Made by a program: the position numbers and the translations under genes. The notes under the pieces are model-generated. The model saw nothing but the letters and a program-made list of their open reading frames with translations. It searched no databases and was not told the DNA's origin. Of a DNA stretch of 64,000 bases, positions 12,166-23,599 are shown piece by piece (position 1 is the stretch's first letter; each line of letters opens with the position of its first letter). Source of the stretch: Aselliscus stoliczkanus (taxonomy: Eukaryota > Chordata > Mammalia > Chiroptera > Hipposideridae); contig CM066737.1 in NCBI GenBank assembly GCA_033961575.1, positions 86,176,271-86,240,270 of the forward strand, in the 5' to 3' direction.

Positions 12166-12282
12166 TAGGGCTGGCCGAGTGGCGTGGTGGTTAAGCGCTG
12201 GCTTGGGAAGCCAGCGGCCCCGGTTCGGGTCCCACATATGAGGGCTAGTGACACTGCCCTAAAAAATAAAAAATAAAAAAAA
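12166..12282 (+). mobile_element. tRNA-derived SINE, short head-only form
   Basis: Head GGCTGGCCGAGTGGCG, ending 'gacactgccct' and an A-rich tail. The target-site duplication TAAAGTGCC lies at 12157-12165 and 12283-12291. It is nearly identical to the copy at 2187-2294. Confidence 0.9.
12172..12232 (+). promoter_or_regulatory. internal Pol III promoter of the SINE (A and B boxes)
   Basis: The A box TGGCCGAGTGG (12172-12182) and B box GGTTCGGGTCC (12222-12232) fit class II (Ser/Leu-like) tRNA promoters. Between them is an 8-bp-stem hairpin at 12197-12215. Promoter activity is inferred. Confidence 0.65.
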
Positions 12283-12519
12283 TAAAGTGCCACATAGCAC
12301 ATGATGAAAAACTCTTATGATGATGAATTATTTTTCAATTGAATTGGAAATTAATCTCTCCTATTTTCTGAAGTGCAATACTCTCTGGGTGAGAATAAAA
12401 AAGTGAGGGCATAGAATTCATTGCATTCAACCTGATTTTCAAGATACTGGATTAAAGATCTTTTCATTACGTAATAATTTACCTGCACCAGAAACCAATG
12501 ATAACTTCAGTAGCCTTTT

Positions 12520-12657
12520 ATTGAGCAACTACAATCACTAGACACTCTGCTTGTGCTTTACTTAATTGATCTCAAGTCCCATAAAAATAGGTATTACTAT
12601 TCTCATATTGTACATATTGAGGCTGAGGCAAATTAAGTCATGTTCTCAAAGTTGCAG
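12520..12657 (-). mobile_element. MIR SINE, antisense
   Basis: 'ttgtgctttacttaattgat', 'taggtattactattctcata' and 'attgaggctgaggcaaatta' follow the reverse complement of the MIR core in order. The SINE at 12672-12836 is inserted at its right edge. Confidence 0.65.
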
Positions 12658-12671
12658 TAATAGGATATATT

Positions 12672-12836
12672 TATTTTTATTTTTTATTATTTAAATTGTT
12701 TTAGCTGAGCCATCCTGCCACCTGTTGGTAGCTCAGTGGCAGCTCAGCTCGGGCTGGGCATTGAACTGCTGTTGCTCAGAGCTCAGCTTGCACTCTTGAG
12801 TGACCTCTTAACCAACTGAGCCACTCGGCTGGCCCT
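12672..12836 (-). mobile_element. tRNA-derived SINE, 'gctgagccatcctgcc' type, antisense
   Basis: On the minus strand the head starts 'ggccagccgagtggctcagt' and a body of about 80 bp ends 'aggtggcaggatggctcag'. The target-site duplication TAATAGGATATATT lies at 12658-12671 and 12837-12850. The same type is found at 15433, 20701 and 23913. Confidence 0.9.
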
Positions 12837-12850
12837 TAATAGGATATATT

Positions 12851-14685
12851 GAAATTCAAACAAAGTTTATAGGCTAGCTCTTACTGTTTCCGCTATACTC
12901 TTCTATGTTTAATGGAAACACAGTTTTAGACATCATTTCACAGAGGTAGTAAAATCTTTGTTAACCAAGATTCTTGAATCATGTTTGATCATTTTCGTGT
13001 GAAATATTTTATTCTAGGTGCCATTTTGTGTGCCTTTTCAATTCTGCTTTAGAGTTAATCTAGAATATTTATGTTTTAACTTAATAAAAAAGAGTAATTT
13101 TTAATCAAGAAGTAAACATAGCTAAAGTTTGATAAGATATTTCAGATTTTTATGTATTTTTTCTTTCTCACCAGAAGGATGGGTTAAAAGGTTGAAAGCA
13201 CTGATGCAGAAAATGAAAATAAATCTGCATGTCTCATGGAACCCACAGAATTTGGTTCTTTGATACAAATACTTGTTTTGACTCTAAATGTGAAATTTTG
13301 ATTAATTGAAATCATAACCTTTCCACTTATATAGGCTCGACACTTGGGAATTATTTTCATGTCTTTCTTATGCTTCCATGTAATTATGGAAATAAAGATG
13401 TGTTTATTTAGCAAGGTCTCATCCCTCTTTTGATTTCCTTCCTGGTTCTGCTCAGATTTAGATTTTTGATAGCTTTTCTATTTGCTTCTAGGATTTATCC
13501 AATTTTGAGCCTTCTTACACTGTTCTCTGAGCCATGGTACAGCTGTTATTCACAAGCAAGTTACTTCACATCTCTGCAAATTAATTGCTTTATTTATAAA
13601 ATCTCACCCCCTAGTATTGTAAAACAAATAAAATGATACCAACATAAATAATATTCTGCTTGTTGCCTATCTAGATATAGACATAATTAAAGATGAATTT
13701 TGGGGCTTCAGTGATGAAACTGATATCAGGTTTATTTCTAAAAATGAATGAACATAGAGAACACAAAATGAATAATTAATGCAAAGGCTCACAATATATG
13801 AGAAAAACCAATTCAAGCAGGTCTGCCACATATAGATCTACTCATTGTTCATTATAAAACCCCAGAGGGCAGCAGTCAGGTAAATAATAAAGTGAATGAC
13901 ACTCCTAGAAATATACAGTGCACATTCTGTACAGCTGAACATGTAGGCCCTGAAAGCATGCTTTAATGCTGTGTTCTGCTTTCCTTATACCCAATAGGGA
14001 GAAGAGAAAGAAGATAATGAACTCAGGGGAGAGTAAATGGTTGCTTACTATTTGTTCTTCTCCAGGCCTCCCACTTTACATGCTCCTATCGAAGGGGGGA
14101 TGTTGATTTTGTTCAGCAGCCTACAGTCACAGTAAGCTGTGCTGCCTATTTTATCAAGGGGAGGAACAGTATTTACAACAGTAGGTATAACCACAATGAC
14201 AATGCCTGGTATGGGTAAGGGTCACTTCACATCTCTACCGTGTGCACTCTCCCTTTTGTGGTGCTAACTGGGAGTTGTACTAGTTCTTACCCAGAGTCCC
14301 TGAATGTTCAGAGTTTGGGTTGTCTATCCAAAGAAAAGCACCAAATTTTCTAATTCTATTACAGAAAGGTCCGTACATTTCAAGCATACCATTTTGTTTA
14401 AATTCAAACTACTGTACTGTAATCATGTTGTATCTCTTGCTTAGGTCTTAATGCCCACAGTCCTCAACACATTCTGTGGACAGCAGGTTTAAAAAGTGGC
14501 ATTTGTATTGGCAGGAGAGTTTAGGCTTCATTATGTTTGGATATCCTGGGGCCTCTTTAATATTCAGGCTAAACACAAGTTCCCACACACTTTGTTAGAC
14601 TGTAACCTCTCCCTTCAAACACCTTTGACATCTTGTTGTATATAGAATAAAATAAATTGGGTAAGTATTTACCAAAATCACTCTA
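12851..14685. other. unassigned sequence
   Basis: No gene or repeat recognised. The open frames at 13184-13414 and 13430-13636 are short and motif-free. Confidence 0.5.
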
Positions 14686-14689
14686 AATT

Positions 14690-14935
14690 TCTCAACATGA
14701 CTGCCTTTTCCTCTTTCAAGCTTCAGTTTAAATGTCACTTCCATGGAAAGGCCTTCCTGACCAGCTTATCTAAAATAAAATTGTTTGTGTCATGCTTTTC
14801 ACAGTGCCTTATCTCCCCCTACAATTAATTATATACTATAAGAATAGTGATCTTTGTAGCTCAAGCTGTTTTCTGTCCATTCAGTTCCTAAAAATAAGCA
14901 CTAAATGAACATGTGTTGGATGGAGAAATAAATGA
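14690..14935 (+). mobile_element. L2 LINE 3' fragment
   Basis: 'cttcagtttaaatgtcactt' followed by 'aaaggccttcctgacc' and a tail near 'aaataaatgaagaaagg' is the conserved L2 3' end, in sense. Confidence 0.8.
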
Positions 14936-14974
14936 AGAAAGGAGGGAGAAGGAAGGGAGGACCTTTGATAAGGA

Positions 14975-15345
14975 CTCTCTGTGTCTTCTGACTGCCATAA
15001 CAAAATACCACAGACAAAGTAGCTTATAAACAACAGAAATTTATTTTGCCATGTTCTAGAGGCTGGGAAGTCCAAGATTAAGACTCCAGCATGGTCATGT
15101 CCAGTGAGAGCCTTCTTCCTGATTCATAGGTGGTACCTTCTTGCTGTGTCCTCATATGGTAGAAGGGGCTAGTGAGCACTTTGGGCTTCTTTTAAAAGGT
15201 ACTAATCCCATTCATGAGGGCTCCACCCTCATGAACTAATCACCTCCCCAAGTCCCCACCTCCTCATACCATCAGCTTTGAGGATTAGGATTTCAACATA
15301 TGAATTTTGAGGGAACACAAACCTTCAGACTCTAGCACTCTTATT
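14975..15345. mobile_element. old LTR, probably MaLR class
   Basis: 'ccataacaaaataccacaga', 'gaggctgggaagtccaagat', 'ctaatcccattcatgagggc' and 'caacatatgaattttgaggg' form the fixed order of a common solitary LTR in placental mammals. The relative at 53930-54262 has the same phrases. No internal retroviral genes adjoin it. Confidence 0.65.
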
Positions 15346-15432
15346 GACAAACTTGAGTCAGGCTCCTCTGATTGCTGTTTCTAACTAGTCCTTGATCTTG
15401 GGCTCTGTCCTTGGCTCCTTTAAACTAGTTTT

Positions 15433-15589
15433 TTTGTTTGTTTGTTTTGTTTTTTTAGCTGAGCCATCCTGCCACCTGTTGGCAGCTTAACGGCAGCTCA
15501 GCTCGGGCTGGGCATTGAACTGCTGTTGCTCAGAGCTCAGCTCACACTCTTGAGTGAGCTCCTAACCAACTGAGCCACTCGGCCGGCCC
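15433..15589 (-). mobile_element. tRNA-derived SINE, 'gctgagccatcctgcc' type, antisense
   Basis: Full body and head ending in 'cactcggccggccc'. The target-site duplication TAAACTAGTTTT (15421-15432) recurs with one change at 15590-15601. Confidence 0.9.
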
Positions 15590-15639
15590 TAAACCAGTTT
15601 TAATGACTCTCACTGATTCAGTTTAGGGAAAATTCTCTC

Positions 15640-15935
15640 CCCCTCCTTGATATCTGATCAATTTTTTTATCCCTCACCCTCCATATTTTGTCACCCTGGC
15701 CGGCCTACAGCAAAAATACCCTCAAGCTGATTTAGCCAGAATTCCCTTCCTCCTGATGTTTCTTCTTAGTAATTTTGTATCCACTGACCCCTACCCTGCC
15801 TCTTGGCTATAAATCTCTACTTGTTCTTATTATATTGGGAGTTGAACTCAATCTCACTACTACTGCAAAACCCCACTGTAGCAGTCCTACTGAATAAAGT
15901 CTTACCATCTTAACAAGGGTCACAAATACTTTTTT
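15640..15935 (+). mobile_element. retroviral-type LTR remnant with TATA and polyA signal
   Basis: A TATA-like CTATAAAT at 15807-15814 is followed 86 bp later by AATAAA at 15893-15898 and 'gtcttaccatcttaac'. This spacing is typical of the U3-R part of ERV1-type LTRs. It is truncated on the left and has no adjoining genes. Confidence 0.55.
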
Positions 15936-15954
15936 TCTTTAACAATTTCCAAGG

Positions 15955-16345
15955 CTTCCTCTACCTACATCTCCCTGAATATGCCATCAATCCTTCTATG
16001 CTTTTGTTTACATTGTATTCTGTGCTTGCAATGCCCTACCCTTTATGCCCTAGTTTATATCAAACCCCTCTGCAGTATCTGTACACTTCAAGCCTTGTGT
16101 TAAATACAGTGTCTTTCAATATGGCCTCTAAAGCTCCTGTTCGCATAGATACTTGCTATTCTTCATCTTCCTAAATCATCTCCTTTTAGACTGAAATACA
16201 GCAATATGTGCACTTGCCTTATACTACACTGTAAACTCCCATAGTGCAAGAATGAGGCATCATTATGTGTCCCCCATAATGCCTAACACCAAATGTTGCA
16301 CACAGTAGAAACCCAATCAATACCTGATAAGTTGAACTATGGTCC
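15955..16345 (+). mobile_element. L2 LINE 3' fragment
   Basis: 'gcttgcaatgccctaccctt', 'ctacactgtaaactcccata' and 'cacacagtagaaacccaatc' follow the L2 3' end in sense with high divergence. Confidence 0.7.
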
Positions 16346-16384
16346 TTTTATATAATGAAAACTTCAAGGGTGATTGAATAAGAT

Positions 16385-16505
16385 TCTGATCTTCCCTGCT
16401 CATGTGCTATGTGACCTTGGGCAATTTATTTAACCTCTCTTAGTTTCAGTTTCATTATTTGTAAAAGGCAATAATAACCAAATCAATGGGTTTTGGTAAA
16501 CATTA
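16385..16505 (+). mobile_element. MIR SINE fragment
   Basis: 'gctatgtgaccttgggcaat' followed by 'taacctctcttagtttcagt' is the MIR core. Confidence 0.8.
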
Positions 16506-16794
16506 GTGACATTCTATGTAAAGTAAATAAAGTAAAGGTGATACTATAAATAAAGGTGTTTCCTACTTAAGGTCAGGAATCCACTTGAAAATCAGACAAT
16601 TTGTGATAAAATATTAACCAGGAAACTTTCCTACTATTTACATAGAAACAATATAGTTTATATGTTAACTGAACAACCTCAACAAATTCCCTGAAATGGA
16701 ATAAAACAAAACAAACAAGCAGAAAACATGTATTAAGTTACAATTTAGATATTTAAAAACATCATTTCCTGGTCACTTAATAATCAACATGGTG

Positions 16795-17400
16795 TTAACA
16801 AACACTGCTTTGGTGTTAACAAACACAAGGCCTCTGTCAACAAAAAACATCCACCCTAAGAGAAAGCTTGTAAGGGTTTATTTGAACCATACTGATGACA
16901 ATAGCGAGGAAACAAAATCTCAACGGACTGAGAAAATGTTCCAGAAAATGGTGATTTTGCAACTTATTTTATACATTAGGATCAAAGGAGGAAGGTTACA
17001 TGAAATCCATTGGTGGTAGATTAAGGGGATGGGAAAAAGCAAAGCAGGGAAATCTTTGGATTGGATAAAAGTAAATTGGAAAGACTGGTACTTGTTTTAC
17101 ATTGGTGGGTACAGGATAATTAATAGCATTTTACAGCACATAGAGATGGTAATCCGGACAAGAACAACAATGAGGGATTCTGTAGTTTCCTGCTCTGGTG
17201 TGGTGGGTTGTGTCCTAGGCTTCAGGTAAAAGGGATTACTCTGATATTGCAAGGGTGTGTTATCTTAAATGCAAAAAGACAATAGACAGGCTCACTTAAG
17301 ATTGACCTTTGTCAAGGAAGCTACAGGCCTGGTATGAGACTACCTACCATGACCTGGTTTTAGTTAGGGATTTTTATGTTCAGACCATCCTATGTGGTTG
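16795..17400 (-). mobile_element. LTR-like repeat, probably antisense
   Basis: It holds an antisense polyA-like region ('gggtttatttgaaccatact') and characteristic LTR-style phrases such as 'gggattctgtagtttcctgc' and 'ttaagattgacctttgtcaa'. Family not named. The 76- and 66-codon frames inside are chance. Confidence 0.4.
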
Positions 17401-17437
17401 ATTTTGGTCTCTGAGTTTGTAGGGTTTACCATGCAAG

Positions 17438-17459
17438 CCCCACCCCCGCCCCCACCCCC
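17438..17459 (-). promoter_or_regulatory. predicted G-quadruplex motif, minus strand
   Basis: Four C runs of 4, 5, 5 and 5 bases are separated by single bases, so the minus strand has four G runs with one-base loops. Such motifs fold very stably in general. Any regulatory role is unknown. Confidence 0.7.
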
Positions 17460-17655
17460 AAGCTTGACAGGTTTAATATGTGGCCCCCTTTTTGTCCACA
17501 CCTCTCGTAACCCCAGTGATAAACTTGCATATCCTCTTCTAGGGCACTGTAGGCTTTTCAAAATATCTAATCTTGATTCTGAAATTTTACCCAATTGTAT
17601 TTGGAATGTAACTCAAGATTTTCCTCAACCATTATGTTATTATAAAAGTTATCTT

Positions 17656-17760
17656 TTTTTTTTGAGGGCAATGTCACTGGCCCTCATATTTGGGACCCGA
17701 ACTGGGGTCGCTGGCTTCCCAAGCCAGCGCCTAACCACCGAGCCACTCAGCCGGCCCATA
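17656..17760 (-). mobile_element. tRNA-derived SINE, short head-only form, antisense
   Basis: 'gagggcaatgtcactggccc' through 'gccactcagccggccc'. The target-site duplication TATAAAAGTTATCTT lies at 17641-17655 and 17761-17775. Confidence 0.9.
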
Positions 17761-17942
17761 TATAAAAGTTATCTTGAGTTTAAAGATGTAAATATGTTTT
17801 ATTCCTGTATAATCATTGGCTGAAAAACATTTGATTGAGAAATAATTATATTCTCGGTTGTGTAGGTATAGCAACAAAGAGCTCTTCTATTAGGGAAGCA
17901 ATAAACAATAGCTAGTTCATGGATGCACCTCCATCTAGGTAT

Positions 17943-18480
17943 TGTTGGGGAGGAAAATTTTCCCTCTAGCCTTCAAGGTTCTTCTGGCTGGTCTAATAAT
18001 TGACATGAGACAGATTAGCAAGAGAAAAACCCCCAAAAACCAAGTTTAGTAACATGTATACCTCCTGTACGAGGGAGAGATCCTCTCCAGGAACACTTGA
18101 GTAACTTCCCAAAATGGTGGAAGCCATCACTTTAAATCCCACCTTCAGCTAAAGACTAGGATATTGGGGGTGGAAAGGAGAGTCAGTTAGGGGAGGTTAC
18201 CAGGAGGTTACTATGGTAAACAAGGGTAAGATTGTAGATTTAAGCCCCCCCCCTTTCTCCATTGATGGTGAAATCAGGCCTGGTACGGGGGGGGGGGGGG
18301 AAGCACCCTTACAGAAGGAGATTTCCCTGACAAATCTAAATGTCCTTCACAAAGGGTAACTACTACTGGGTTTTCAAAGCTTCTCCCAGGTCTGCTGTTT
18401 CTTCAAATTAACTAGCCTAAAATAACCAATATCTCCAAAGAGGCATATTTTGGGGTGGCAAACTCTGCTCCATGTCAGTA
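17943..18480 (-). mobile_element. LTR family A copy, antisense
   Basis: It opens with 'ggaaaattttccctctagcc' and 'ggttcttctggctggtctaa' and ends 'ggcatattttggggtggcaa'. The same end occurs at 21549-21568. The sense counterpart of the opening occurs at 25560-25600. The composition suggests an ERVL-class solitary LTR, and the family name is not certain. Confidence 0.5.
18287..18300. repeat. G14 homopolymer
   Basis: Fourteen consecutive G, preceded 33 bp upstream by a C9 run at 18245-18253. The two can pair, and both are likely to be length-variable or misassembled. Confidence 0.9.
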
Positions 18481-19539
18481 TTGCTAAACACAGAGTGGCT
18501 TGTAATAAATGTTATTTTCTAACTTCCTTCTATTCTGAATGAAAGTAATTCTAAACCACAATTTAGTTTAACTTAGTCTTCCCTTTTCAAATTCAGTTAA
18601 AGCATTACCTTTGTTATTTTTAAAGAATTTAATTTATTTATGCAAAAATAAATCTAGGGCTTATATTTATAATGACACCCACTCCAGCCCACCTATCTCA
18701 CTTGTATTTCCATATATTCTGAGTGAGTCAGTCTCCTTTTAGGGTTTTCCAAGACATCTGGATGGTTCTTAGTTGATCGTCATCTCCACATGTACATCTG
18801 AACCATTTGCATAGTTTCTTTGTAAGTTTCTTATTAGAGAATCATAGCAACATAGAAAATAATTTTATATAAACTTTATTCCAATTGTAGACACTCTGTA
18901 CCACCACCTGTACTCATACTTGAAAGGTCATCAGAAATGACCTTGTTTTGGGGGAGTAGATAGATGAATACAGAACAGAGAAAGGAAATAATGGAACTAA
19001 GTTAGTTGGGGATGACGGGGTGAGTAAAGGCTCTTTGCTTGGGAAAAAGTTGAATTTTCTACTAGAGTAGAAATTGCTTTAAAATGTTTAGCTGTGCTAC
19101 TAATTAACTCTATTGCAAATTTGTTGCATTAGTAAGGTATTGAAAGAAACTAGTATATAATTTTTTTTGCTGTAGTAAAAAATTATGGTAGACAGAAAGA
19201 ATACCCCATTTATCAAATAGCCTAAAAATAGAGCAGTCGAATACAATTTCTAATTTGTATGTGTGTGTCAGCGAAGCTTCCTTTGACTCTAACATCCATT
19301 TTTTCTGACTCTAAGACAGTAGTTTAATAGATAATTGTGGTTGAAAGAACTGATTGATACCTGAAAGGAAGTTCTCCTAATAGTGATTACATGTTAAAAT
19401 GCCTAGGAGGAGATGGGCTTGACAGTAACCATCAGTAAATTCCAAAACTCAGATGAGAATCTTGTTGACAGCAGGGTGTTCAATATAGAAGATAGTTTCA
19501 GCTCTGACACTATATATTTATCTATATATCAAATATATG
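18481..19539. other. unassigned sequence
   Basis: No gene or repeat recognised. Confidence 0.5.
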
Positions 19540-19700
19540 TACAAAGACAGTGTAGTGTGGTGGAATGAAAACTGAATTTGTAATCAGGACATGTGGATTA
19601 GGTTCAAGCTGAGTTCTTACTACTGGTGCTGCCTTGGAGAGTTAAAGCTTTGGGAATAACATTCTTTGACTTTAAATTATCTTCAAGGATCTTTTGAGCT
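19540..19700 (+). mobile_element. possible MIR SINE fragment
   Basis: 'acagtgtagtgtggtggaat' and 'aatcaggacatgtggattag' resemble the 5' part of MIR. The core is weak. Confidence 0.45.
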
Positions 19701-19794
19701 ATAAATTCTCTTGTGTTTTGATCCTATTTTATCACTGTAGGCATATTATATGTAGGAAGATAGCTAGATTAATGGATGTATGTATGGGTGGGGG

Positions 19795-19940
19795 AAAGAT
19801 GAGTGGATATACAAACACATATATACACAATATATTCATATATATCATATGAATATATATGTGTGTATGTATATACACACATATAGGTTGAATGTATGTA
19901 CACACATATAGGTTATTTTCACATATATGTTTATATATAG
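19795..19940. repeat. AT/GT-rich simple repeat with inverted symmetry
   Basis: Alternating purine-pyrimidine text (cacatatataca, tatgaatatatatgtgtg) with several inverted pieces and the repeated 12-mer ACACACATATAG. Confidence 0.8.
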
Positions 19941-20693
19941 TGTGACATCACAGGTTCTCCCAAACATAGTTTTCCTTTGCAAATACAAAAATTTTGGCTT
20001 GCATATTTGACAATAAATCATCTATCATCTGTTATTAAATACATAAGACCTTTTAGCAAATGGGACTTGAAACAGAGTTTTAGGTTATGAAAGATACTAT
20101 TAAAATAATCCACAAATATTCATATGCATATATTATGAAAATGCTTATTAGTGGATATAAATATAAAAGGTGAATAATAAAAGTATCATGAATATATCTA
20201 TAAAGAATTCCAGTATTGAAAATGTACTGGGCAGTGCTAGTTGACTATTAGGAATCCAATCTTGCCAAAATAATAACTTTCACCTTTGATATATAGTACA
20301 CATACTATTGGCAGAAACATATTTTTCTAGCTATGACTTTAATAAGAATATAACTCATGTAAATAACACGCAAATAGTGAAATTCATATTTTACGCCTTT
20401 AACCAACATATTTATGTTCATGAAACACTAAAGGCTTCTGTCATCAATTTTACAATTTATTAAATATATATAATTACACAATGAATAGATAGACATTTAG
20501 ATCTGTCTTCTACAGATTGAGTACATTTCTGTGGAGTATTTGACTTTGTTTCAGTACCATAGGCGTATCAGTGAGAGGTCACAACTAATCAGCTGTCTAT
20601 ATATACTTGGGACTTTAGAAATAACTAAGAGTTTAGATGGCAAGCTGACATGAAAAATGACCATATAATCATAGAACTTCAAAGCTGAAATTA
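19941..20693. other. unassigned AT-rich sequence
   Basis: No gene or repeat recognised. Confidence 0.5.
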
Positions 20694-20700
20694 CCTCATT

Positions 20701-20846
20701 TTTTTTTTTTTGGCTCAGCCATCCTGCCACCTGTTGGCAGCTCAGCGGCAGCTCAGCTCAGGCTGGGCATCAAACTGCTGTTGCTCAGAGCTCAGCTCGC
20801 ACTCTTGAGTGAGCTCTTAACCAACTCAGCCACTCGGCTGGCCCTG
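20701..20846 (-). mobile_element. tRNA-derived SINE, 'gctgagccatcctgcc' type, antisense
   Basis: Poly-T followed by 'ggctcagccatcctgccacc' through 'cactcggctggccct'. A short target-site duplication CCTCATT lies at 20694-20700 and 20847-20853. Confidence 0.85.
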
Positions 20847-21084
20847 CCTCATTCTTTTTTAAATGTAATTAACAACAATTGAGTCATTAAAAGAGTTTTT
20901 TAAAGTCTCATGGCAAGGGAGTGACAGAAATAGGGCTTTAAACCCATGCCTCTGGGGCCAGTGCTCTTTGCATCAATCATACCATGTTTCTCTCCAACAT
21001 TTGTTAAATCAAAACACACACAAATGTATGTGCACATGTGTGCACACATACAAGTGGGTACAGAAAAATTAATTTTACTTCTAC

Positions 21085-21585
21085 CCTTGTAAGTTCTTCT
21101 GTTTAGACGAATAATCAAATTATCATAAGATAGATTAACAGGAGAAATGACCAAATTTACTACATATGTACATATAGAGGTTCCATAAGAATATGAGACA
21201 TGAGGTAAGGCTTACATGACATCTTGAGCAAATGCAGAGCAGTAGTTTCATACTTTGAAGAGCAGGAAGGCAATTCACATGAAGATGGAAATGCAAACAT
21301 TTGATAAATATTTGCTGGGTCATCTTTAACAATGAAACACAGAGGATTTTGATCAAATGGGCCTTGCTAGGTTCTTCCCTACCAACCTAGTACATATTAA
21401 AGTATAATTACCTGTGATGATAGCTCCCTTTCTAGGGCAGGTCTTCTATCTAAATACTTTTAGGCAGTTACGGGTCAGGTCCAAGGTTCTTTCTGAGTCT
21501 TTTTTTTTTCTTTTTTTTTAATAACCAGCTTAAACTCAACATCCCAAAAGGCATATTTTGGGGTGGCAAACTCTGGTCCCCCTCA
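21085..21585 (-). mobile_element. LTR family A copy, antisense
   Basis: It starts with 'cttgtaagttcttctgttta' and 'agatagattaacaggagaaa' and ends with 'ggcatattttggggtggcaa', the same end as 17943-18480. The middle is diverged. Confidence 0.5.
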
Positions 21586-22084
21586 ATGAATACTTTTAAA
21601 ATCTCCATCCCCTTACTTAATTTTCTTGTACTCCATAATACTGCAGAGTTTCTTACACAGAAATCTCCAATTATATCTAGTACTATTACCATTTGGCTTT
21701 TCCCTTCTTTTTTTACTACAAACTGTCTATTATTTTTTTATGAAGATAGTATTCGTTTCTTTCCTCCCAAGTATTTCATTTATATTTCAGAAAAGGAAGA
21801 GGTGCAATAAACTGGATCTGAAATTATACAATTTGGGGGCCAATTTTGGAAAATGGAAACACTTCCAAATTAATTATTTATCATGCCCTACAAAGTATTA
21901 TGATGATTTTATGCTTTATTTTGGCCTTATTAGCTGCATTATAACCTCATTGAGGATGGGGAATAAGACTTGCTCCTTTTATAGCAACCACCTCACCTAA
22001 TTAGGGAGGAAATGACCAATTCATCAGGCAAAACAAAAACTTGAGATCCTTCAAGGACTTCCCATCCCTAAGAATGGGGTCTTT
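21586..22084. other. unassigned sequence
   Basis: No gene or named repeat. The overlapping open frames at 21586-22000 are F/Y/L-rich with no motif. Confidence 0.45.
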
Positions 22085-22280
22085 GGCAAACTGAGACCAT
22101 TAGGATGGCCATCTATTTTGTAAATAAAGTTTTACTGGGACACAGCTAAACCCATTGATATGGCATGGCTTCTTTCAAGGGCAGAGTTCATTAGTTGTCA
22201 CAGAGACCATGTGTCTGGCAAGCCTAAAATATTTACTCTCTGGCCCTTTAAGAAAAAGTTTACCAACCTCTGCCTTAGAA
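22085..22280 (+). mobile_element. hAT-Charlie MITE, old
   Basis: 'tttggcaaactgagaccatt', 'ttgtaaataaagttttactg', 'cctaaaatatttactctctg' and 'agaaaaagtttaccaacctc' are in the fixed order of a widespread placental non-autonomous hAT-Charlie family. Confidence 0.8.
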
Positions 22281-22727
22281 AACAAAATGCAAACTTCCTA
22301 GCTTTTTTTTTCTTTAAAAATATCTGTCATATTTGGCATACCTAATTCCTCCTTAGTTTTTAGAGGATTATCTCCCCTTTGTGTCATCATTCCAATGAGA
22401 AGAGCCCAGCTCAGGCTTGATCAAATCTTCTCAACTAGGAGACTGAATATAGAGTAAAATGCTGTAACAATGAGAGGTGCTTAGAATTATTTCACAGAAG
22501 TTATGTTGGTAGTATCTTGTGCATTGGTCAATAGCGTTCTGGCCAAACTGTTCCTGTTAGAGGAAGGCTCTCTAACTTCCTGTCTGTGATCTGCCAAAAT
22601 GTTTTGGTTCTTCTTCAGCCCCATAGCAGTACTATGAACCCCTGATGTTCTTCCAAAAATCCTCTTGAAGCCAAGGACAGACAGGTTTGGTTTTCATTAT
22701 TTGCTGCCAAAAACATCCTAACACACA
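22281..22727. other. unassigned sequence
   Basis: No gene or repeat recognised. Confidence 0.5.
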
Positions 22728-23297
22728 CAAAGTTCTGACAATTAAGTTCACGAACTTGTTGCGACAATGTTGCTAACCTTTTTGGATATCAGAGGTATTA
22801 TTCATTATAAATTTGTACCAACTGGACAAATAGTTAACCAAGTTTACTATTTGGAAGTGCTGAAAAGGCTGCATGAAAAAGTTAGACGACTTGAACTTTT
22901 TGCCAACAATTCATGACTCTTGCATCCTGACAATGCACCAGCTCACATGGCACTGTCTGTGAGGGAGTTTTTAGCCAGTAAACAAAGAACTGTATTGGAA
23001 CATCCTATATACTCACCTGATCTGGTCCCCAATGACTTATTTCTCTACCTAAAGATAAAGGAGATATTGAAAGGAAGACATTTTGATGACATTCAGGACA
23101 TCAGGGTAGGTTAATATGATGACAGCTCTGATGGCCGTTCCAGAAAAAGAGTTCCAAAATTGCTTTCAAGGGTGGACTAGGCATCAGTGCATAGCTTCCC
23201 AAGGGGAGTACTTCGAAGGTGACCATAGTGATATTTAGCAATGAGGTATGAAGCACTTTTTCTAGGATGAGTTCACAAATTTAATTGTCCTATCTTG
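22728..23297 (+). mobile_element. deleted mariner transposon, copy 1
   Basis: The left end 'tctgacaattaagttcacga' and right end 'gttcacaaatttaattgtcc' are inverted repeats. The internal part goes almost directly from the left end into the C-terminal half of a transposase, so about half of the usual 1.3-kb mariner is missing. Copies at 43371-43953 and 58212-58779 have the same layout. Confidence 0.85.
22832..23240 (+). pseudogene. mariner transposase, C-terminal half, broken
   Basis: The segment encodes the C-terminal catalytic half of a Tc1/mariner DD34D transposase. The residues PDNAPAH and YSPDLVPND hold the second and third catalytic aspartates with 34 residues between them, matching the DD34D rule. 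The N-terminal DNA-binding domain and first aspartate are absent, and the longest frame (22920-23114) stops early at a TAA after the 'DDIQDIR' motif. The downstream tail 'ggtggactaggcatcagtgc' corresponds to the conserved tryptophan-rich end of mariner proteins. It could not make an active enzyme. It could at most be mobilised in trans by a related full-length copy through its ends. Confidence 0.8.
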
Positions 23298-23599
23298 TAT
23301 ACTTGGCATAAAAATACTCTAAAAATTTTGTACCTGCTCAGAGCTATTTCTCAGGGTTTACACAACTCTAGGAAGTACCACCATTCACATCATTATGTGG
23401 AATTGTGTGGTGTCCCAATCTTCATAATTGTAAAAGTCTGCCTTGTATTTGCTCGTCTTTCTAAGTCATCTTTTGTCTTATCCATGCTCTATAACTGAGT
23501 CAATTCCAACTACTTTTACTACCCAGACAAGCCATGGTATTACTTGGTCTTTTGTGATCACTTTGTTCTCAGTGTCAAATGCAGACTCTTCAGTTTGTT

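Noticed and set aside
12166..12282. A functional tRNA gene
   Set aside because: A and B boxes are present, but the full cloverleaf is not kept and the copy has an A-rich tail and target duplication, so it is a SINE.
17943..21585. A provirus flanked by two LTRs
   Set aside because: The two antisense LTR-like copies are 2.6 kb apart with a SINE and unassigned sequence between them, and no gag, pol or env text is seen.
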